Of a DNA stretch of 64,000 nt, positions 8,943 through 19,164 are shown in pieces. This stretch comes from Pseudonocardia hierapolitana (GTDB lineage Bacteria; Actinomycetota; Actinomycetes; Mycobacteriales; Pseudonocardiaceae). The position numbers were made by a program, and so were the translations under genes. The notes under the pieces were generated by a model. That model ran no database searches and was not told where the DNA came from. It saw only the letters and a list, made by a program, of their open reading frames with translations. Within the stretch, counting starts at the first letter, position 1. Each line of letters begins with the position of its first letter. The stretch is taken from NCBI RefSeq assembly GCF_007994075.1, contig NZ_VIWU01000001.1:5518001-5582000 (forward strand), given 5' to 3'.

Positions 8943-11122
8943 CCGGGATCGACATGGCGAGCGCGCTGGAGCCGCTCGTCGGCAAGCGCACCGCTGCGGC
9001 GCTGGAGTCGCTCGACATCGCCACCGTCGGCGAGCTCGTGCGCCACTACCCGCGCCGCTACGTCGACCGCGGCAAGCTCACCGACATCGCCGGGCTGGAG
9101 ATCGGCGAGCAGGCCACGCTGGTGGCACAGGTGGAGAAGTCGGTGCTGCGGGACATGCGGTCGCGGCGGGGCAAGCTGCTGAACGTCGTCATCCGCGACG
9201 AGAAGGGCGCCACGATCGACTGCACCTTCTTCAACGGCCACAAGGTGCAGCACATCATCAAGCCGGGTGTGCGTGCGGTGTTCTCCGGCAAGGTCGGGGT
9301 GTTCAACCACAAGCTGCAGCTCACCCACCCGCAGTTCGAGCCGCTCGACGAGGCCGACGAGATCCGCCCGTTCCTGTCGGTCTACCCGGCCTCCGGCAAG
9401 ATCACCTCGCAGCAGGTGGCGCGCTGCGTCCGGCAGGTCCTCGACCTGCTCGACGACCCCACCGACCCGTTGCCGGAGCTGGTGAAGGGCCGGGAGAAGC
9501 TCACCGAGCTCGGGCGGGCGCTGCGGCGCATCCACGTGCCGGAGTCCGAGGCCGACATCCACGCCGCCCGCCACCGTCTCGTGTGGGACGAGGCCATGGG
9601 CGTGCAGCTCGCGCTCGCGCTGCGCCGCCACAACACCGCGCAGCGCCCGGCCGCCGCCTGCCCGCCGAAGCCGGGCGGGCTGCTCGACGCGTTCGACGCC
9701 CAGCTGCCGTTCGCGCTCACCGCCGGGCAGCACGCCGTCGGCACCGAGATCTCCGCCGACCTGGCCCGCGAGCACCCGATGAACCGGCTCGTGCAGGGTG
9801 ACGTCGGCGCAGGCAAGACCGTTGTCGCCCTGCGGGCGATGCTGCAGGTTGTCGACAGCGGCCGGCAGGCGGCGCTGCTCGCCCCCACCGAGGTGCTGGC
9901 CGCCCAGCACGCCCGATCGCTGCGCGCGCTGCTCGGTCCGCTCGCCAATGCAGGTGAGTTGGGTGCGTCCGAGCAGGCCACCAGCATCACCCTGCTCACC
10001 GGCTCGCTGGGTGCGAAGGCGCGCCGCAAGGCGCTGCTCGACGCGCAGTCCGGCGCGGCCGGCATCGTCGTCGGCACCCACGCGCTCATCCAGGAGCACG
10101 TGGGGTTCGCCGACCTCGGGCTCGTCGTGGTCGACGAGCAGCACCGGTTCGGGGTGGAGCAGCGCGACGCCCTGCGCAACCGCGGCGACCTGGCCCCGCA
10201 CATGCTGGTCATGACGGCCACACCGATCCCGCGCACCGTCGCGATGACGGTGTACGGCGACCTGGAGGTCTCGGCGCTGCGCGAGCTGCCCCGCGGCCGT
10301 TCGCCGATCTCCACCACCGTCGTCCCGCTCGCGGAGAAGCCGAGCTGGTTCGAACGGGTGTGGCGGCGGGTGCACGAGGAGGTCGCGGCCGGGCACCAGG
10401 TGTACGTCGTCTGCCCGCGGGTGGGCGGTGCCGACGCCGAGCCGGAGCTCGTCGACACGGAGGATCCGGACATCGGGGCCGACTCCGATGACGGCCAGGC
10501 CAAGCGCCCGCCGCTCGCCGTGCTGGAGGTGGCACCCAAGCTCGCCGACGGTGCCCTGCACGGGCTGCGGATCGGCGTGCTGCACGGCAAGCTGCCGCCC
10601 GACGAGAAGGACGCCGTGATGCGGGCCTTCGAGCGGGCCGAGCTCGACGTCCTGGTCGCCACCACCGTCATCGAGGTCGGCGTCGACGTGCCCAACGCCA
10701 CCGGGATGATCATCCTGGACGCCGACCGGTTCGGGCTCTCCCAGCTGCACCAGCTGCGCGGCCGGGTCGGGCGCGGGTCGGCGCCGGGGGTGTGCCTGCT
10801 GGTCACCGACATGCCCGCAGGCACCAGCGCCCGCGAGCGCCTCGACGCCGTCGCAGGCACCACCGACGGCTTCGAGCTCGCCCGCCTCGACCTCGAGCTG
10901 CGCCGCGAGGGCGACGTGCTGGGCGCCCTGCAGTCCGGCCGCCGTTCGGGCTTGCGCCTGCTGTCGCTCCTGCGCCACGAGGAGGTCATCTCCAAGGCGC
11001 AGGTGTACGCAGGCCACATCGTGGCCGACGACCCCGGCCTGCGCCGCCACCCCGGCCTGGCCGCCCTCGTCGGCGAGACCGTGGGCGACGAGGAGCGCGC
11101 CGCCTACCTCGACAAGGTCTGA
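8939..11122 (+). CDS. recG: ATP-dependent DNA helicase RecG
   Basis: 727-aa RecG, which remodels stalled forks and Holliday junctions. The N-terminal wedge/OB domain (about 1-220) precedes the helicase core: Walker A GDVGAGKT (about 287-294), DEQH box in VVVDEQHRFGVEQR, motif III TATPIPRT, and motif VI QLRGRVGRG. The TRG-like C-terminal segment (GDVLGALQSGRRSGLRLL) follows. An Asp/Glu-rich insert (EPELVDTEDPDIGADSDDG) between the helicase lobes is typical of actinobacterial RecG. ATG overlaps the DAK stop. Confidence 0.96.
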   Translation: MTGIDMASALEPLVGKRTAAALESLDIATVGELVRHYPRRYVDRGKLTDIAGLEIGEQATLVAQVEKSVLRDMRSRRGKLLNVVIRDEKGATIDCTFFNGHKVQHIIKPGVRAVFSGKVGVFNHKLQLTHPQFEPLDEADEIRPFLSVYPASGKITSQQVARCVRQVLDLLDDPTDPLPELVKGREKLTELGRALRRIHVPESEADIHAARHRLVWDEAMGVQLALALRRHNTAQRPAAACPPKPGGLLDAFDAQLPFALTAGQHAVGTEISADLAREHPMNRLVQGDVGAGKTVVALRAMLQVVDSGRQAALLAPTEVLAAQHARSLRALLGPLANAGELGASEQATSITLLTGSLGAKARRKALLDAQSGAAGIVVGTHALIQEHVGFADLGLVVVDEQHRFGVEQRDALRNRGDLAPHMLVMTATPIPRTVAMTVYGDLEVSALRELPRGRSPISTTVVPLAEKPSWFERVWRRVHEEVAAGHQVYVVCPRVGGADAEPELVDTEDPDIGADSDDGQAKRPPLAVLEVAPKLADGALHGLRIGVLHGKLPPDEKDAVMRAFERAELDVLVATTVIEVGVDVPNATGMIILDADRFGLSQLHQLRGRVGRGSAPGVCLLVTDMPAGTSARERLDAVAGTTDGFELARLDLELRREGDVLGALQSGRRSGLRLLSLLRHEEVISKAQVYAGHIVADDPGLRRHPGLAALVGETVGDEERAAYLDKV

Positions 11123-11289
11123 CGCCGCGCTCCACCGCGACGTCGGGACCACGGCTCATCAGGTCGCCGACGACGGACTCCCGGTGTCCCGCGGCACGCA
11201 TCCATGCCTAGAGTGGTGTCGATGCGAGGGTGCGGTTCGTACCGGTCGGACGGGGTATCCGGCCTACCGGTCGTCGAGAGGAAGCAGCC

Positions 11290-12243
11290 GTGAGCGCGCT
11301 GGCCTCGTCGCTGTCGCCCGCCGAGCCCGAGCAGCAGTTCCGGCACCCGGCGCTGTTCTACCGCGGGATGGACGAGTACCTCGCCGGCACTCTGCCGTTC
11401 ATCGAGGCGGGCCTCGCGGCCGGTGATCCGGTGGCCGTCGCCGTGCCGGGCGCCAACCTGGAGGCGCTGCGCGCCGGACTGGGCGATTCCGCCACCCAGG
11501 TGAGGCTGATCGACATGACCCGGGCGGGAAGGAATCCCGGCCGGATCCTGCCGGGCGTCCTCTTCGCGTTCGCCGACGAGCACCGCGACGCCGGGTTCGT
11601 GCGGATCATCGGCGAGCCGATCTGGCCGGGACGCTCCGAGGTGGAGTACCCGGCCTGCGTCCAGCACGAGGCGTTGATCAATCACGCGTTCGCCGGCCGG
11701 AGCGTCGAGATCCTCTGCCCGTACGACGTCGCCGGCCTGTCCCGGGACGTGCTGGACGACGCCGAGCGCACCCACCCGACCCTGATCGGGCCCGGCGGGC
11801 AGCGCTTCAGCGGCCGGTACGCGCCCGACGAGGTGCTGGCCGGCTACAACGAGGCCCTGCACGCGCCGCCGGGGGTGGCCACGCTGCTCGTCGACGCCGG
11901 GACGCTGTCACAGGCCAGGGCGTTCGCGATGGCCGAGGCACGGCGCGCGGGCCTGGACCCGGACCGGGCCGACGACTTCGAGTTCGCCGTGAACGAGCTG
12001 GTCACCAACAGCATCGAGCACGCCCGCAGCCGATGTGCGTTGCGGGTGTGGGTGGAGGACGGGCACCTCGTGGGTGAGGCATCCGACTCCGGTCGGCTGG
12101 AGGATCCACTGGCAGGGCGACGGCCGGCCCCTCCCGAGCAGTCGCGCGGGCGCGGGCTGCTGCTGGTGAACCACCTCACCGACCTCGTGCGGATCCACCG
12201 CTCCGAGCGGGGCACGACGATCCGCATCTTCATGAGGCTCTAG
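11290..12243 (+). CDS. MEDS-domain protein with C-terminal RsbW-like histidine kinase/ATPase domain
   Basis: 317-aa putative anti-sigma/serine kinase sensor. Residues about 15-170 form a MEDS (DcmR-type sensory) domain (HPALFYRGMDEYLAGTLPFIEAGLAAGDPVAVAVP). Residues about 200-315 form a HATPase_c domain with N-box FAVNELVTNSIEHA and G-box SRGRGLLLVNHLTD. This combination is common in actinobacteria as stand-alone RsbW-like switches; partner sigma or anti-anti-sigma factors are not nearby. The GTG at 11290 is chosen for the GAGGAAG ribosome site just upstream. It stands alone between recG and a convergent gene. Confidence 0.8.
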   Translation: MSALASSLSPAEPEQQFRHPALFYRGMDEYLAGTLPFIEAGLAAGDPVAVAVPGANLEALRAGLGDSATQVRLIDMTRAGRNPGRILPGVLFAFADEHRDAGFVRIIGEPIWPGRSEVEYPACVQHEALINHAFAGRSVEILCPYDVAGLSRDVLDDAERTHPTLIGPGGQRFSGRYAPDEVLAGYNEALHAPPGVATLLVDAGTLSQARAFAMAEARRAGLDPDRADDFEFAVNELVTNSIEHARSRCALRVWVEDGHLVGEASDSGRLEDPLAGRRPAPPEQSRGRGLLLVNHLTDLVRIHRSERGTTIRIFMRL

Positions 12244-12285
12244 CCGGACGTCGTGACCGCGCACGCCGCGCGGACTTGCTCGTCC

Positions 12286-13185
12286 CTAGGCCGGGAGTTG
12301 CCCGCGGGCGGCCTCGTCGAGGGCGGCCGCAGCGGTGCGCGGCAGGTGGATCACGCCCGCGTGGTCGAGCTTGGCGAGCTCGCTGCGGGCGCGGGCGTAC
12401 GCGGCGAGGCGTTCGGGGTCGCTGTCGGAGTCGCGGGCCGTGGTGAGGAGCTTGATCACGCGCTCGACGGTGGCGCGCTCGGCGGGGGACAGGCCGGACA
12501 GCCGGATCCGGTCGGCCGCGTCGACCGCGGCCCGCCAAGCCCGCTCGGCGCGGTCGACGGCCGACACGAACGACGTGGCGTGCGCTGCGGGCGGGAACGA
12601 GTCGGTCTCCAGCGCCTGCGCCTCGGCGAACGCGTCGACGAACCGCGCCGTGCTGGCCACGGACACGTCGGCGAGCGCGGGCCGGCGCAGCACCTCCATC
12701 GGGTCGCACTCGAACGCGGCGTACTCCGCCCGCAGCGCGGTGAAGCGTTCACGTGCCTTGGCCCACACGGCCTCGGGCCGCGGCGGTGCGGCCGGCCGGC
12801 GCGGAATGGGCGCCGTGCCGGCGGCGACGGCGCGGCGGCGCCTGCCGCGGCGGGTGATGGCGATCGCCGTGCCTGCGACGATCAGCGCCGGCCCCGTGAC
12901 CGCCGCGACGGCGAGCACCATGGCGATGACCGAGACGATGGTGAGCGCGGTGCCACCCGCGATCGCCGTGCCGACCAGCAGGACCACCAGCGCGACGGCG
13001 ACGGGTGGCCGGTGGGCCCTGCGCCTGGCCATGCGGCGCACGTGGCGAGCTCTGTGCATCTCGATGCGGGCCAGGTGGGCCTCCATCCGGGCCTCGTGCC
13101 GCGCCCTGCGGCGCTGGGCCGACTCCCGCAGGCGTCGGCCTTCGGCGAACGCGGCGCCGTGCGGGGCCGCCGGGTCAGGACGCAT
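12286..13185 (-). CDS. Hypothetical membrane protein with charged flanks
   Basis: 299-aa protein of unknown function. An Arg/His/Ala-rich N-terminus (about 1-60) is followed by two closely spaced membrane segments (VAVALVVLLVGTAIAGGTAL and IVSVIAMVLAVAAVTGPALIV), then an Arg-rich stretch and a roughly 165-residue soluble, helical C-terminal domain. Both ends should face the cytoplasm. The ATG at 13185 is chosen over one at 13248 because GAGGGG lies about 8 nt upstream. It is divergent from pyc and convergent with the MEDS gene. No family recognised. Confidence 0.7.
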   Translation of the reverse strand: MRPDPAAPHGAAFAEGRRLRESAQRRRARHEARMEAHLARIEMHRARHVRRMARRRAHRPPVAVALVVLLVGTAIAGGTALTIVSVIAMVLAVAAVTGPALIVAGTAIAITRRGRRRRAVAAGTAPIPRRPAAPPRPEAVWAKARERFTALRAEYAAFECDPMEVLRRPALADVSVASTARFVDAFAEAQALETDSFPPAAHATSFVSAVDRAERAWRAAVDAADRIRLSGLSPAERATVERVIKLLTTARDSDSDPERLAAYARARSELAKLDHAGVIHLPRTAAAALDEAARGQLPA

Positions 13186-13271
13186 GCGGCACCCCTCGGC
13201 TCGGTCGACTTCCCCTCCTTGGTACCGCAGGAGTGGCATTCTTCGCACGGGTCCGATCGAGTGCCCGACGG

Positions 13272-13277
13272 TACGGT
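13272..13277 (+). promoter_or_regulatory. Candidate -10 box for leaderless pyc transcript
   Basis: TACGGT, 6 nt upstream of the GTG at 13284, the spacing expected if transcription starts at or next to the start codon. No ribosome site is visible between the box and the GTG. A clear -35 was not recognised. Confidence 0.45.
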
Positions 13278-13283
13278 TCCCTG

Positions 13284-16200
13284 GTGACGAACGCGATGTT
13301 CCGCAAGGTACTGGTCGCGAACCGCGGCGAGATCGCCATCCGCGCGTTCCGGGCCGCCTACGAGCTGGGTGTGTCCACGGTGGCGGTGTTCCCGTACGAG
13401 GACCGCAACTCGCTGCACCGGGCCAAGGCCGACGAGTCCTACCAGATCGGCGAGCCGGGCCACCCCGTGCGGGCCTACCTGTCGGTCGAAGAGATCATCA
13501 AGGCCGCGAAGCGGGCCGGGGCCGATGCGATCTACCCCGGGTACGGCTTCCTGTCGGAGAACCCGGACCTGGCCGAGGCGTGCGAGCGGGAGGGCATCAC
13601 GTTCGTCGGCCCGCCCACCGATGTGCTGCACCTCACGGGCAACAAGGCGCGCGCCGTCGCGGCGGCCCGCGAGGCCGGCGTGGCGGTGCTGCGCTCGTCC
13701 CAGCCGTCCGACGACGTCGACACCCTGCTCGCGGCGGCCGAGGAGATCGGCTTCCCGATCTTCGTGAAGGCGGTGGCCGGCGGGGGCGGGCGCGGGATGC
13801 GCCGCGTCGAGGAGCCGCACACGTTGCGCGAGGCGGTCGAGGCCGCGATGCGGGAGGCCGAGTCGGCGTTCGGTGACGCCACGGTGTTCCTCGAGCAGGC
13901 GGTGGTGAACCCGCGCCACATCGAGGTGCAGATCCTCGCCGACGGCCGCGGCAACGTCGTGCACCTCTACGAGCGCGACTGCTCGGTGCAGCGGCGCCAC
14001 CAGAAGGTGATCGAGATCGCGCCCGCGCCGAACCTCGACCCGGAGCTGCGCGAGCGGATCTGCAACGACGCCGTCGCGTTCGCCCGCCACATCGGCTACG
14101 TCAACGCGGGCACCGTCGAGTTCCTGCTGGACGAGCGCGGCAACCACGTGTTCATCGAGATGAACCCGCGCATCCAGGTGGAGCACACGGTCACCGAGCA
14201 GGTCACCGACCGGGACCTGGTGATCGCCCAGCTGCGGATCGCGTCCGGGATGACGCTGCCCGAGCTGCGGCTGAACCAGGAGGACGTCACGCTGAACGGC
14301 GCCGCCCTGCAGTGCCGCGTCACCACCGAGGACCCGCAGAACGGGTTCCGGCCCGACACCGGCACGATCAGCGCCTACCGCTCGCCCGGCGGCCCCGGCG
14401 TCCGGCTCGACGGCGGCACGACGCACACCGGCGCCGAGGTCAGCGCCCACTTCGACTCGATGCTGGTGAAGCTCACCTGCTACGGCCACGACTTCCCGAA
14501 CGCCGTGCGCCGGGCGCGGCGGGCGATCGCGGAGTTCCGGATCCGGGGTGTGTCGACGAACCTGCCGTTCCTCGCGGCCGTGCTCGACGACCCGGACTTC
14601 GCGGACGGCCGGGTCACCACCAGCTTCATCGACCAGCGCCCGCAGCTGCTCGCGGCGCGCAAGCCGGCCGACCGCGGCACGCGGGTGCTGAACTACCTCG
14701 CCGACGTCACCGTCAACAAGCCGAACGGGCCGCGGCCGCAGGTCGTCGATCCGGTGGACAAGCTGCCCCGCTGCGACCTCGACGCCGCGGCTCCCGACGG
14801 TTCTCGCCAGCTGCTGCGTGAGCGGGGTCCCGAGGGGTTCGCACGGTGGCTGCGTGAGCAGACCTCCGTACCGGTCAGCGACACGACGTTCCGCGACGCC
14901 CACCAGTCGCTGCTCGCCACGCGGGTGCGCACCCGCGACCTGCTCGCCGTCGCGCCGCACGTGGCGCGGATGGCGCCGCAGCTGCTGTCCCTCGAATGCT
15001 GGGGCGGCGCCACCTACGACGTGGCGCTGCGGTTCCTCGCCGAGGACCCGTGGGAGCGGCTCGCCGCGCTCAGGGAAGCGGTGCCGAACATCTGCACGCA
15101 GATGCTGCTGCGCGGGCGCAACACGGTGGGTTACACGCCGTACCCGACGGAGGTGACGGACGCCTTCGTCGAGGAGGCCGCGCGCACCGGGATGGACATC
15201 TTCCGGATCTTCGACGCGCTCAACGACGTGGAGCAGATGCGCCCGGCCATCGACGCCGTGCGCGCCACCGGCACCGCGGTGGCCGAGGTGGCGCTCTGCT
15301 ACACCGCCGACCTCTCCGATCCGGTGGAGAAGCTCTACACCCTCGACTACTACCTGCGGCTCGCCGAGCAGATCGTCGAGGCGGGCGCCCACGTCCTCGC
15401 GATCAAGGACATGGCCGGGCTGCTGCGCCCGCCCGCGGCCCGCACGCTCGTCACGGCGCTGCGGGAGCGGTTCGACCTGCCGGTGCACCTGCACACCCAC
15501 GACACGGCGGGTGGCCAGCTCGCCACGCTCGTCACGGCGATCGACGCGGGCGTGGACGCCGTCGACGCGGCCGTCGCGTCCATGGCCGGCACGACGAGCC
15601 AGCCGTCGCTGTCGGCGCTGGTCGCGGCCACCGACCACACCGAGCGCCCCACCGGCCTCTCGCTGGAGGCGGTCGGCGACCTGGAGCCGTACTGGGAGGC
15701 CGTGCGGAAGGTGTACGCGCCGTTCGAGGCGGCGCTGCCCTCTCCCACCGGGCGGGTCTACCACCACGAGATCCCCGGCGGGCAGCTGTCCAACCTGCGC
15801 CAGCAGGCGATCGCGCTCGGGCTCGGCGACCGGTTCGAGCTGATCGAGGACTGCTACGCCGCCGCCGACCGGATGCTCGGCAGGCTGGTGAAGGTCACGC
15901 CGTCGTCCAAGGTGGTCGGCGACCTCGCGCTGCACCTCGTCGGCGCAGGCGTGGAGCCCAAGGACTTCGAGGCCGACCCGGCCCAGTTCGACGTGCCCGA
16001 CTCGGTGATCGGGTTCCTGCGCGGTGAGCTGGGCGACCCGCCGGGAGGCTGGCCCGAGCCGTTCCGCAGCCGGGCCCTCGAAGGGCGTTCCGCGGAACGC
16101 GAGCCCGCCGAGCTGTCAGACGAGGACCGCGCCGCGCTGAAGGACGACCGCCGGGGCACCCTGAACCGGCTGCTGTTCCCCGGGCCGACCACGGAGTTCC

Positions 16201-16673
16201 TCGCCCACCGCGAGGCCTACGGCGACACGTCGGTGCTCTCGACGAGGGACTTCCTCTACGGCCTCGAACCCGACGTCGAGCACACCGCGCGCCTGGAGCA
16301 GGGCGTCACGCTGATCATCGAGCTGGAGGCGATCTCCGAGCCCGACGAGCGCGGCTACCGCAACGTGGTCACCACGCTGAACGGCCAGCTCCGGCCGGTG
16401 TCGGTGCGGGACAGGTCGATCGCCACCGACGTCAAGGCCGCGGAGAAGGCCGACCGCTCCGATCCGAAGCACGTGGCCGCGCCGTTCGCAGGCGTCGTGA
16501 CGCTGCAGGTCGGCGAGGGCGACCGGGTGGAGGCCGGCCAGACCGTCGCCACCATCGAGGCGATGAAGATGGAGGCCTCGATCACCACGCACCAGGCCGG
16601 CACGGTCGGCCGGCTCGCGATCGGCAAGGTGCAGCAGGTCGAGGGCGGTGACCTGCTGCTGGTCCTGGAATGA
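13284..16673 (+). CDS. pyc: Pyruvate carboxylase
   Basis: 1129-aa single-chain, biotin-dependent pyruvate carboxylase (pyruvate + bicarbonate + ATP to oxaloacetate), anaplerotic and cytoplasmic. The biotin carboxylase domain (about 1-460) begins [17 protein letters not shown] and has the ATP-grasp glycine loop [10 protein letters not shown]. The carboxyltransferase domain starts at about 530 ([17 protein letters not shown]). The C-terminal biotinyl domain carries EAMKMEAS, with the biotinylated Lys near residue 1095. Length matches actinobacterial Pyc. The start is GTG at 13284; an ATG at 13296 is the alternative. The stop overlaps rsmD (ATGA), the same pyc-rsmD order as in mycobacteria. Confidence 0.96.
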   Translation: MTNAMFRKVLVANRGEIAIRAFRAAYELGVSTVAVFPYEDRNSLHRAKADESYQIGEPGHPVRAYLSVEEIIKAAKRAGADAIYPGYGFLSENPDLAEACEREGITFVGPPTDVLHLTGNKARAVAAAREAGVAVLRSSQPSDDVDTLLAAAEEIGFPIFVKAVAGGGGRGMRRVEEPHTLREAVEAAMREAESAFGDATVFLEQAVVNPRHIEVQILADGRGNVVHLYERDCSVQRRHQKVIEIAPAPNLDPELRERICNDAVAFARHIGYVNAGTVEFLLDERGNHVFIEMNPRIQVEHTVTEQVTDRDLVIAQLRIASGMTLPELRLNQEDVTLNGAALQCRVTTEDPQNGFRPDTGTISAYRSPGGPGVRLDGGTTHTGAEVSAHFDSMLVKLTCYGHDFPNAVRRARRAIAEFRIRGVSTNLPFLAAVLDDPDFADGRVTTSFIDQRPQLLAARKPADRGTRVLNYLADVTVNKPNGPRPQVVDPVDKLPRCDLDAAAPDGSRQLLRERGPEGFARWLREQTSVPVSDTTFRDAHQSLLATRVRTRDLLAVAPHVARMAPQLLSLECWGGATYDVALRFLAEDPWERLAALREAVPNICTQMLLRGRNTVGYTPYPTEVTDAFVEEAARTGMDIFRIFDALNDVEQMRPAIDAVRATGTAVAEVALCYTADLSDPVEKLYTLDYYLRLAEQIVEAGAHVLAIKDMAGLLRPPAARTLVTALRERFDLPVHLHTHDTAGGQLATLVTAIDAGVDAVDAAVASMAGTTSQPSLSALVAATDHTERPTGLSLEAVGDLEPYWEAVRKVYAPFEAALPSPTGRVYHHEIPGGQLSNLRQQAIALGLGDRFELIEDCYAAADRMLGRLVKVTPSSKVVGDLALHLVGAGVEPKDFEADPAQFDVPDSVIGFLRGELGDPPGGWPEPFRSRALEGRSAEREPAELSDEDRAALKDDRRGTLNRLLFPGPTTEFLAHREAYGDTSVLSTRDFLYGLEPDVEHTARLEQGVTLIIELEAISEPDERGYRNVVTTLNGQLRPVSVRDRSIATDVKAAEKADRSDPKHVAAPFAGVVTLQVGEGDRVEAGQTVATIEAMKMEASITTHQAGTVGRLAIGKVQQVEGGDLLLVLE

Positions 16674-17233
16674 CCCGGATCATCGCGGGTGTCGCGGGCG
16701 GGCGCCGGATCCTCGTGCCGCCCAAGGGCACCCGGCCGACCTCGGACCGGGTGCGGGAGGCGCTGTTCTCGGCGCTCGACGCCGACCCCGGCCTCGGCGG
16801 CGCCGCGGTGCTCGACCTCTGCGCCGGTTCAGGGGCGCTCGGGCTGGAGGCGCTGTCGCGCGGTGCGGTGCACGCGCTCTTCGTCGAGTCCGACCGGCGG
16901 GCGGCAGGGGTGCTGCGGCGCAACACCGCCGAGCTCGGGCTGGCGGGAGCGCAGGTCCGGGTGGCGCCGGCCGCCACCGTGCTCGCATCGCCCGCCGAGC
17001 GGGCGTACGACGTGGTGCTCGTCGACCCGCCCTACGACGTGCCTGCCACGGAGGTGGCGGGGTGGCTCGCGGCCGCCGCGGCGCACGGCTGGCTCGCCGC
17101 CGACGCCGTCGTCGTGGTGGAGCGGGCCGGACGCGACGGGCCGTTCCCGTGGCCGCCCGCGCTGCGGGCCGGGCGGGAGCGCCGGTACGGCGACACGACC
17201 CTGCACACGGCCGTTCACGAGCCGGAGCGGTAG
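16670..17233 (+). CDS. rsmD: 16S rRNA (guanine(966)-N2)-methyltransferase
   Basis: 187-aa RsmD, which methylates G966 of 16S rRNA in the assembled small subunit using S-adenosylmethionine. Visible motifs: N-terminal [19 protein letters not shown]-binding [20 protein letters not shown], acidic FVESDRRA, and catalytic DPPY at about 119-122. ATG overlaps the pyc stop; coaD begins 11 nt after its stop, the usual rsmD-coaD pairing. Confidence 0.94.
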   Translation: MTRIIAGVAGGRRILVPPKGTRPTSDRVREALFSALDADPGLGGAAVLDLCAGSGALGLEALSRGAVHALFVESDRRAAGVLRRNTAELGLAGAQVRVAPAATVLASPAERAYDVVLVDPPYDVPATEVAGWLAAAAAHGWLAADAVVVVERAGRDGPFPWPPALRAGRERRYGDTTLHTAVHEPER

Positions 17234-17244
17234 CGTCCCCGCTC

Positions 17245-17727
17245 GTGACGCGCGCCGTCTGTCCAGGATCGTTCGACCCGCCCACCAACGGGCACCTCGA
17301 CGTCATCAGCCGCACCGCGGCGTTGTTCGACGAGGTCGTCGTCGCCGTGCTCGTGAACAAGTCCAAGAAGGGCATGTTCAGCGTGGACGAGCGCATGGCG
17401 CTGCTCGCCGAGATCACCGCGCCGTACCCGAACGTCCGGGTCGACTCGTTCCACGGGCTGCTGGTCGACTACTGCCGCGCCCACGAGATCCAGGCGATCG
17501 TCAAGGGCCTGCGGGTGGTCACCGACTTCGACTACGAGCTGCAGATGGCCCAGATGAACCAGCGGCTCTCCGGGGTCGACACGCTGTTCATGTCGACGAG
17601 CCCGGAGTACGGGTTCGTGTCGAGCTCGCTGGTCAAGGAGGTGGCGACGTACGGAGGCGACGTCGCGCACCTGCTGCCGGAGACGGTCCACCGGCAGCTG
17701 CTGGAGCGGATCGCCGAGCGCGGGTAG
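17245..17727 (+). CDS. coaD: Phosphopantetheine adenylyltransferase
   Basis: 160-aa CoaD, which transfers AMP from ATP to 4'-phosphopantetheine in the penultimate step of CoA synthesis. The nucleotidyltransferase signature [15 protein letters not shown] (TxGH at 14-17) opens the protein, and [18 protein letters not shown] near residue 130 is the ISSTxxR-like ATP site. Length is normal. GTG start at 17245, 8 nt after a TAGCGT box that overlaps the rsmD stop, so a separate leaderless promoter is possible. The conserved next gene sepIVA is displaced by about 4 kb of mobile DNA. Confidence 0.96.
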   Translation: MTRAVCPGSFDPPTNGHLDVISRTAALFDEVVVAVLVNKSKKGMFSVDERMALLAEITAPYPNVRVDSFHGLLVDYCRAHEIQAIVKGLRVVTDFDYELQMAQMNQRLSGVDTLFMSTSPEYGFVSSSLVKEVATYGGDVAHLLPETVHRQLLERIAERG

Positions 17728-17770
17728 CGCCCCGTCCCGGGTGGGTGTCCTGGCCTCGGGCCTCGGGGGC

Positions 17771-17854
17771 GGCGGGCCTCCGAGTGGCGGGCCTCCGGGT
17801 GGCGGGCCTCCGAGTAGCAGGCCTCCGAGTAGCAGGCCTCCGAGTAGCAGGCCC
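17771..17854. repeat. 15-bp tandem repeat, about 5.5 copies
   Basis: Units at 17771, 17786, 17801, 17816 and 17831 plus a partial one at 17846. The first three read GGCGGGCCTCCGAGT or a one-base variant, and the later units AGCAGGCCTCCGAGT. They lie between coaD and the outer end of foldback repeat A. The unit keeps a 3-base phase, but no gene was recognised across it. Confidence 0.85.
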
Positions 17855-17884
17855 CTCCCAGGTCAAGGGCGCCTCAGTGTCAGG

Positions 17885-18080
17885 CTGAGGGCTGCTGCTG
17901 TTGATCGGCAGCGGTTAGGGTCCGGCCCTGATCACGTGGTGACTCTCAAGGGCGCTGCCACCGTTGGTTGGCTTGCCGCAGAACTGTCGAGCGTGGTCAG
18001 GGTTCGGGCCGGCTGGCCTGACTTGATAGAAGCGTGGGCTAGACGCCATCCCCTCGACTGAGGTGTGTCCGACCAGCCGA
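17885..18080 (+). ncRNA. Candidate bridge RNA of the IS110 element
   Basis: Small 5' stem (GCTGC 17891-17895 / GCAGC 17908-17912). Target loop: an 11-bp stem with one G-U (CCCTGATCACG 17926-17936 / CGTGGTCAGGG 17992-18002) encloses TCAAGGGCGC (17946-17955), identical to the left target flank at 17863-17872, and GCCGCAGA (17975-17982), the reverse complement of the right target flank TCTGCGGC (19175-19182). Donor loop: a 7-bp stem (CGGCTGG 18010-18016 / CCAGCCG 18073-18079) encloses ATAGAAGC (18026-18033), identical to the element's right end at 19166-19173, and ACTGAG (18057-18062), the reverse complement of core plus left end CTCAGT (17873-17878). Order target loop then donor loop agrees with the published IS621 bridge RNA. 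RNA ends are estimated. Confidence 0.7.
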
Positions 18081-18132
18081 CCCGATCCGGATGCCTGTCT
18101 CCTGATCTGGAAGGAAGGACACCCGGACGTTC

Positions 18133-19164
18133 ATGGTGGTCATTGGGATCGATCCGCACAAGCGGACCCACACCGCGGTCGCCGTCGACGAGGTGGGGCG
18201 CAAGCTGGGCCAGGTGACGGTCGCCTCCACCCCGGAGGGGTGGTTGCGGTTGTGGGCGTGGGCGGGCGGGTTTGGGCCGGACCGGCGGTGGGCGGTCGAG
18301 GACGGCCGCGGGGTGGCCGGGCGGCTGGTGCGCACCCTGATCGGGCACGGCGCGAGCGTGGTGTGGGTGCCGCCCAAGCTGATGGCCCAGAGCCGGGCCA
18401 GCGCGCGCACGCGCGGCAAGTCCGACTCGATCGACGCGCTGGCCATCGCCCGCGCCGCGCTGCGCGAGCCGGACTTGCCGGCCGCGCACCTGGATGAGGT
18501 GGCCGCTGATCTGCGGCTGCTGACCGACCGGCGCGAGCAGCTGGTCAAGTGGCGCACCCAGACGATCAACCAGCTGCGCTGGCACCTGCACGACCTGGAC
18601 CCCGGCGCCGGGCGGTTGAACAGTGCCCGTCAGCTGGACCGGCTGACCGCCGGGCTGGAGGCGCTGCCGGCGAGCGTGCGCCGCGACCTGGCGCTGGAGC
18701 TGGTCGGCGAGATCCGTCGGCTGCGCGAACAGATCCGCCGGTTGGACAAGCAGCTGGGCGAGCTGGTCGTCCCGCTGGCCCCGACCCTGCTGGCCATCGT
18801 CGGGGTCAACGTGGTCACCGCCGCGAAGATCATCGGTGAGGTTGCTGGGATCTCCCGGTTCCGGTCCGCGGCGGCGTTTGCCATGCACGCCGGTGCCGCC
18901 CCGATCCCGGTCTGGAGTAGTAACCGGCCCCAGGTGCGGCTCAACCGCGGCGGCAACCGGCAACTCAACGCCTGCCTGCATCGCATCGTCATCGCCCAGC
19001 TCAGCCACAAACCCGAGGCGCGGGCCTGGCGCGAACGCTGGACCCAGCGCCGACCCAACGCCACCGGCAAGGCGGCGCTGCGCGCCCTCAAACGCCACCT
19101 CGCCGACGTCGTCTACCACGCCCTGCTCACCGACCACCGCCGCCAACTCCCAGCGACCGCTTGA
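18133..19164 (+). CDS. IS110-family DEDD transposase (bridge-RNA recombinase type)
   Basis: 343-aa recombinase. The N-terminal RuvC-like DEDD domain begins VIGIDPHKRTHTAVAV (first Asp at about residue 7), with later acidic positions in RRWAVEDGRG and GKSDSIDALAIARA. A coiled-coil region (LVGEIRRLREQIRRLDKQLG) leads to the C-terminal Transposase_20 domain (LLAIVGVNVVTAAKIIGEV, FAMHAGAAPIPVWSS, RLNRGGNRQLNACLH), which carries the catalytic Ser region. Full length with no frameshift, so probably active. A GGAAGGAAGG ribosome site lies rather far (about 15 nt) upstream of the ATG at 18133; the second codon GTG is an alternative. Confidence 0.93.
   Translation: MVVIGIDPHKRTHTAVAVDEVGRKLGQVTVASTPEGWLRLWAWAGGFGPDRRWAVEDGRGVAGRLVRTLIGHGASVVWVPPKLMAQSRASARTRGKSDSIDALAIARAALREPDLPAAHLDEVAADLRLLTDRREQLVKWRTQTINQLRWHLHDLDPGAGRLNSARQLDRLTAGLEALPASVRRDLALELVGEIRRLREQIRRLDKQLGELVVPLAPTLLAIVGVNVVTAAKIIGEVAGISRFRSAAAFAMHAGAAPIPVWSSNRPQVRLNRGGNRQLNACLHRIVIAQLSHKPEARAWRERWTQRRPNATGKAALRALKRHLADVVYHALLTDHRRQLPATA

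Noticed and set aside
12882..15935. 1017-codon minus-strand open frame inside pyc
   Set aside because: Antisense shadow of the pyruvate carboxylase gene without recognisable motifs.
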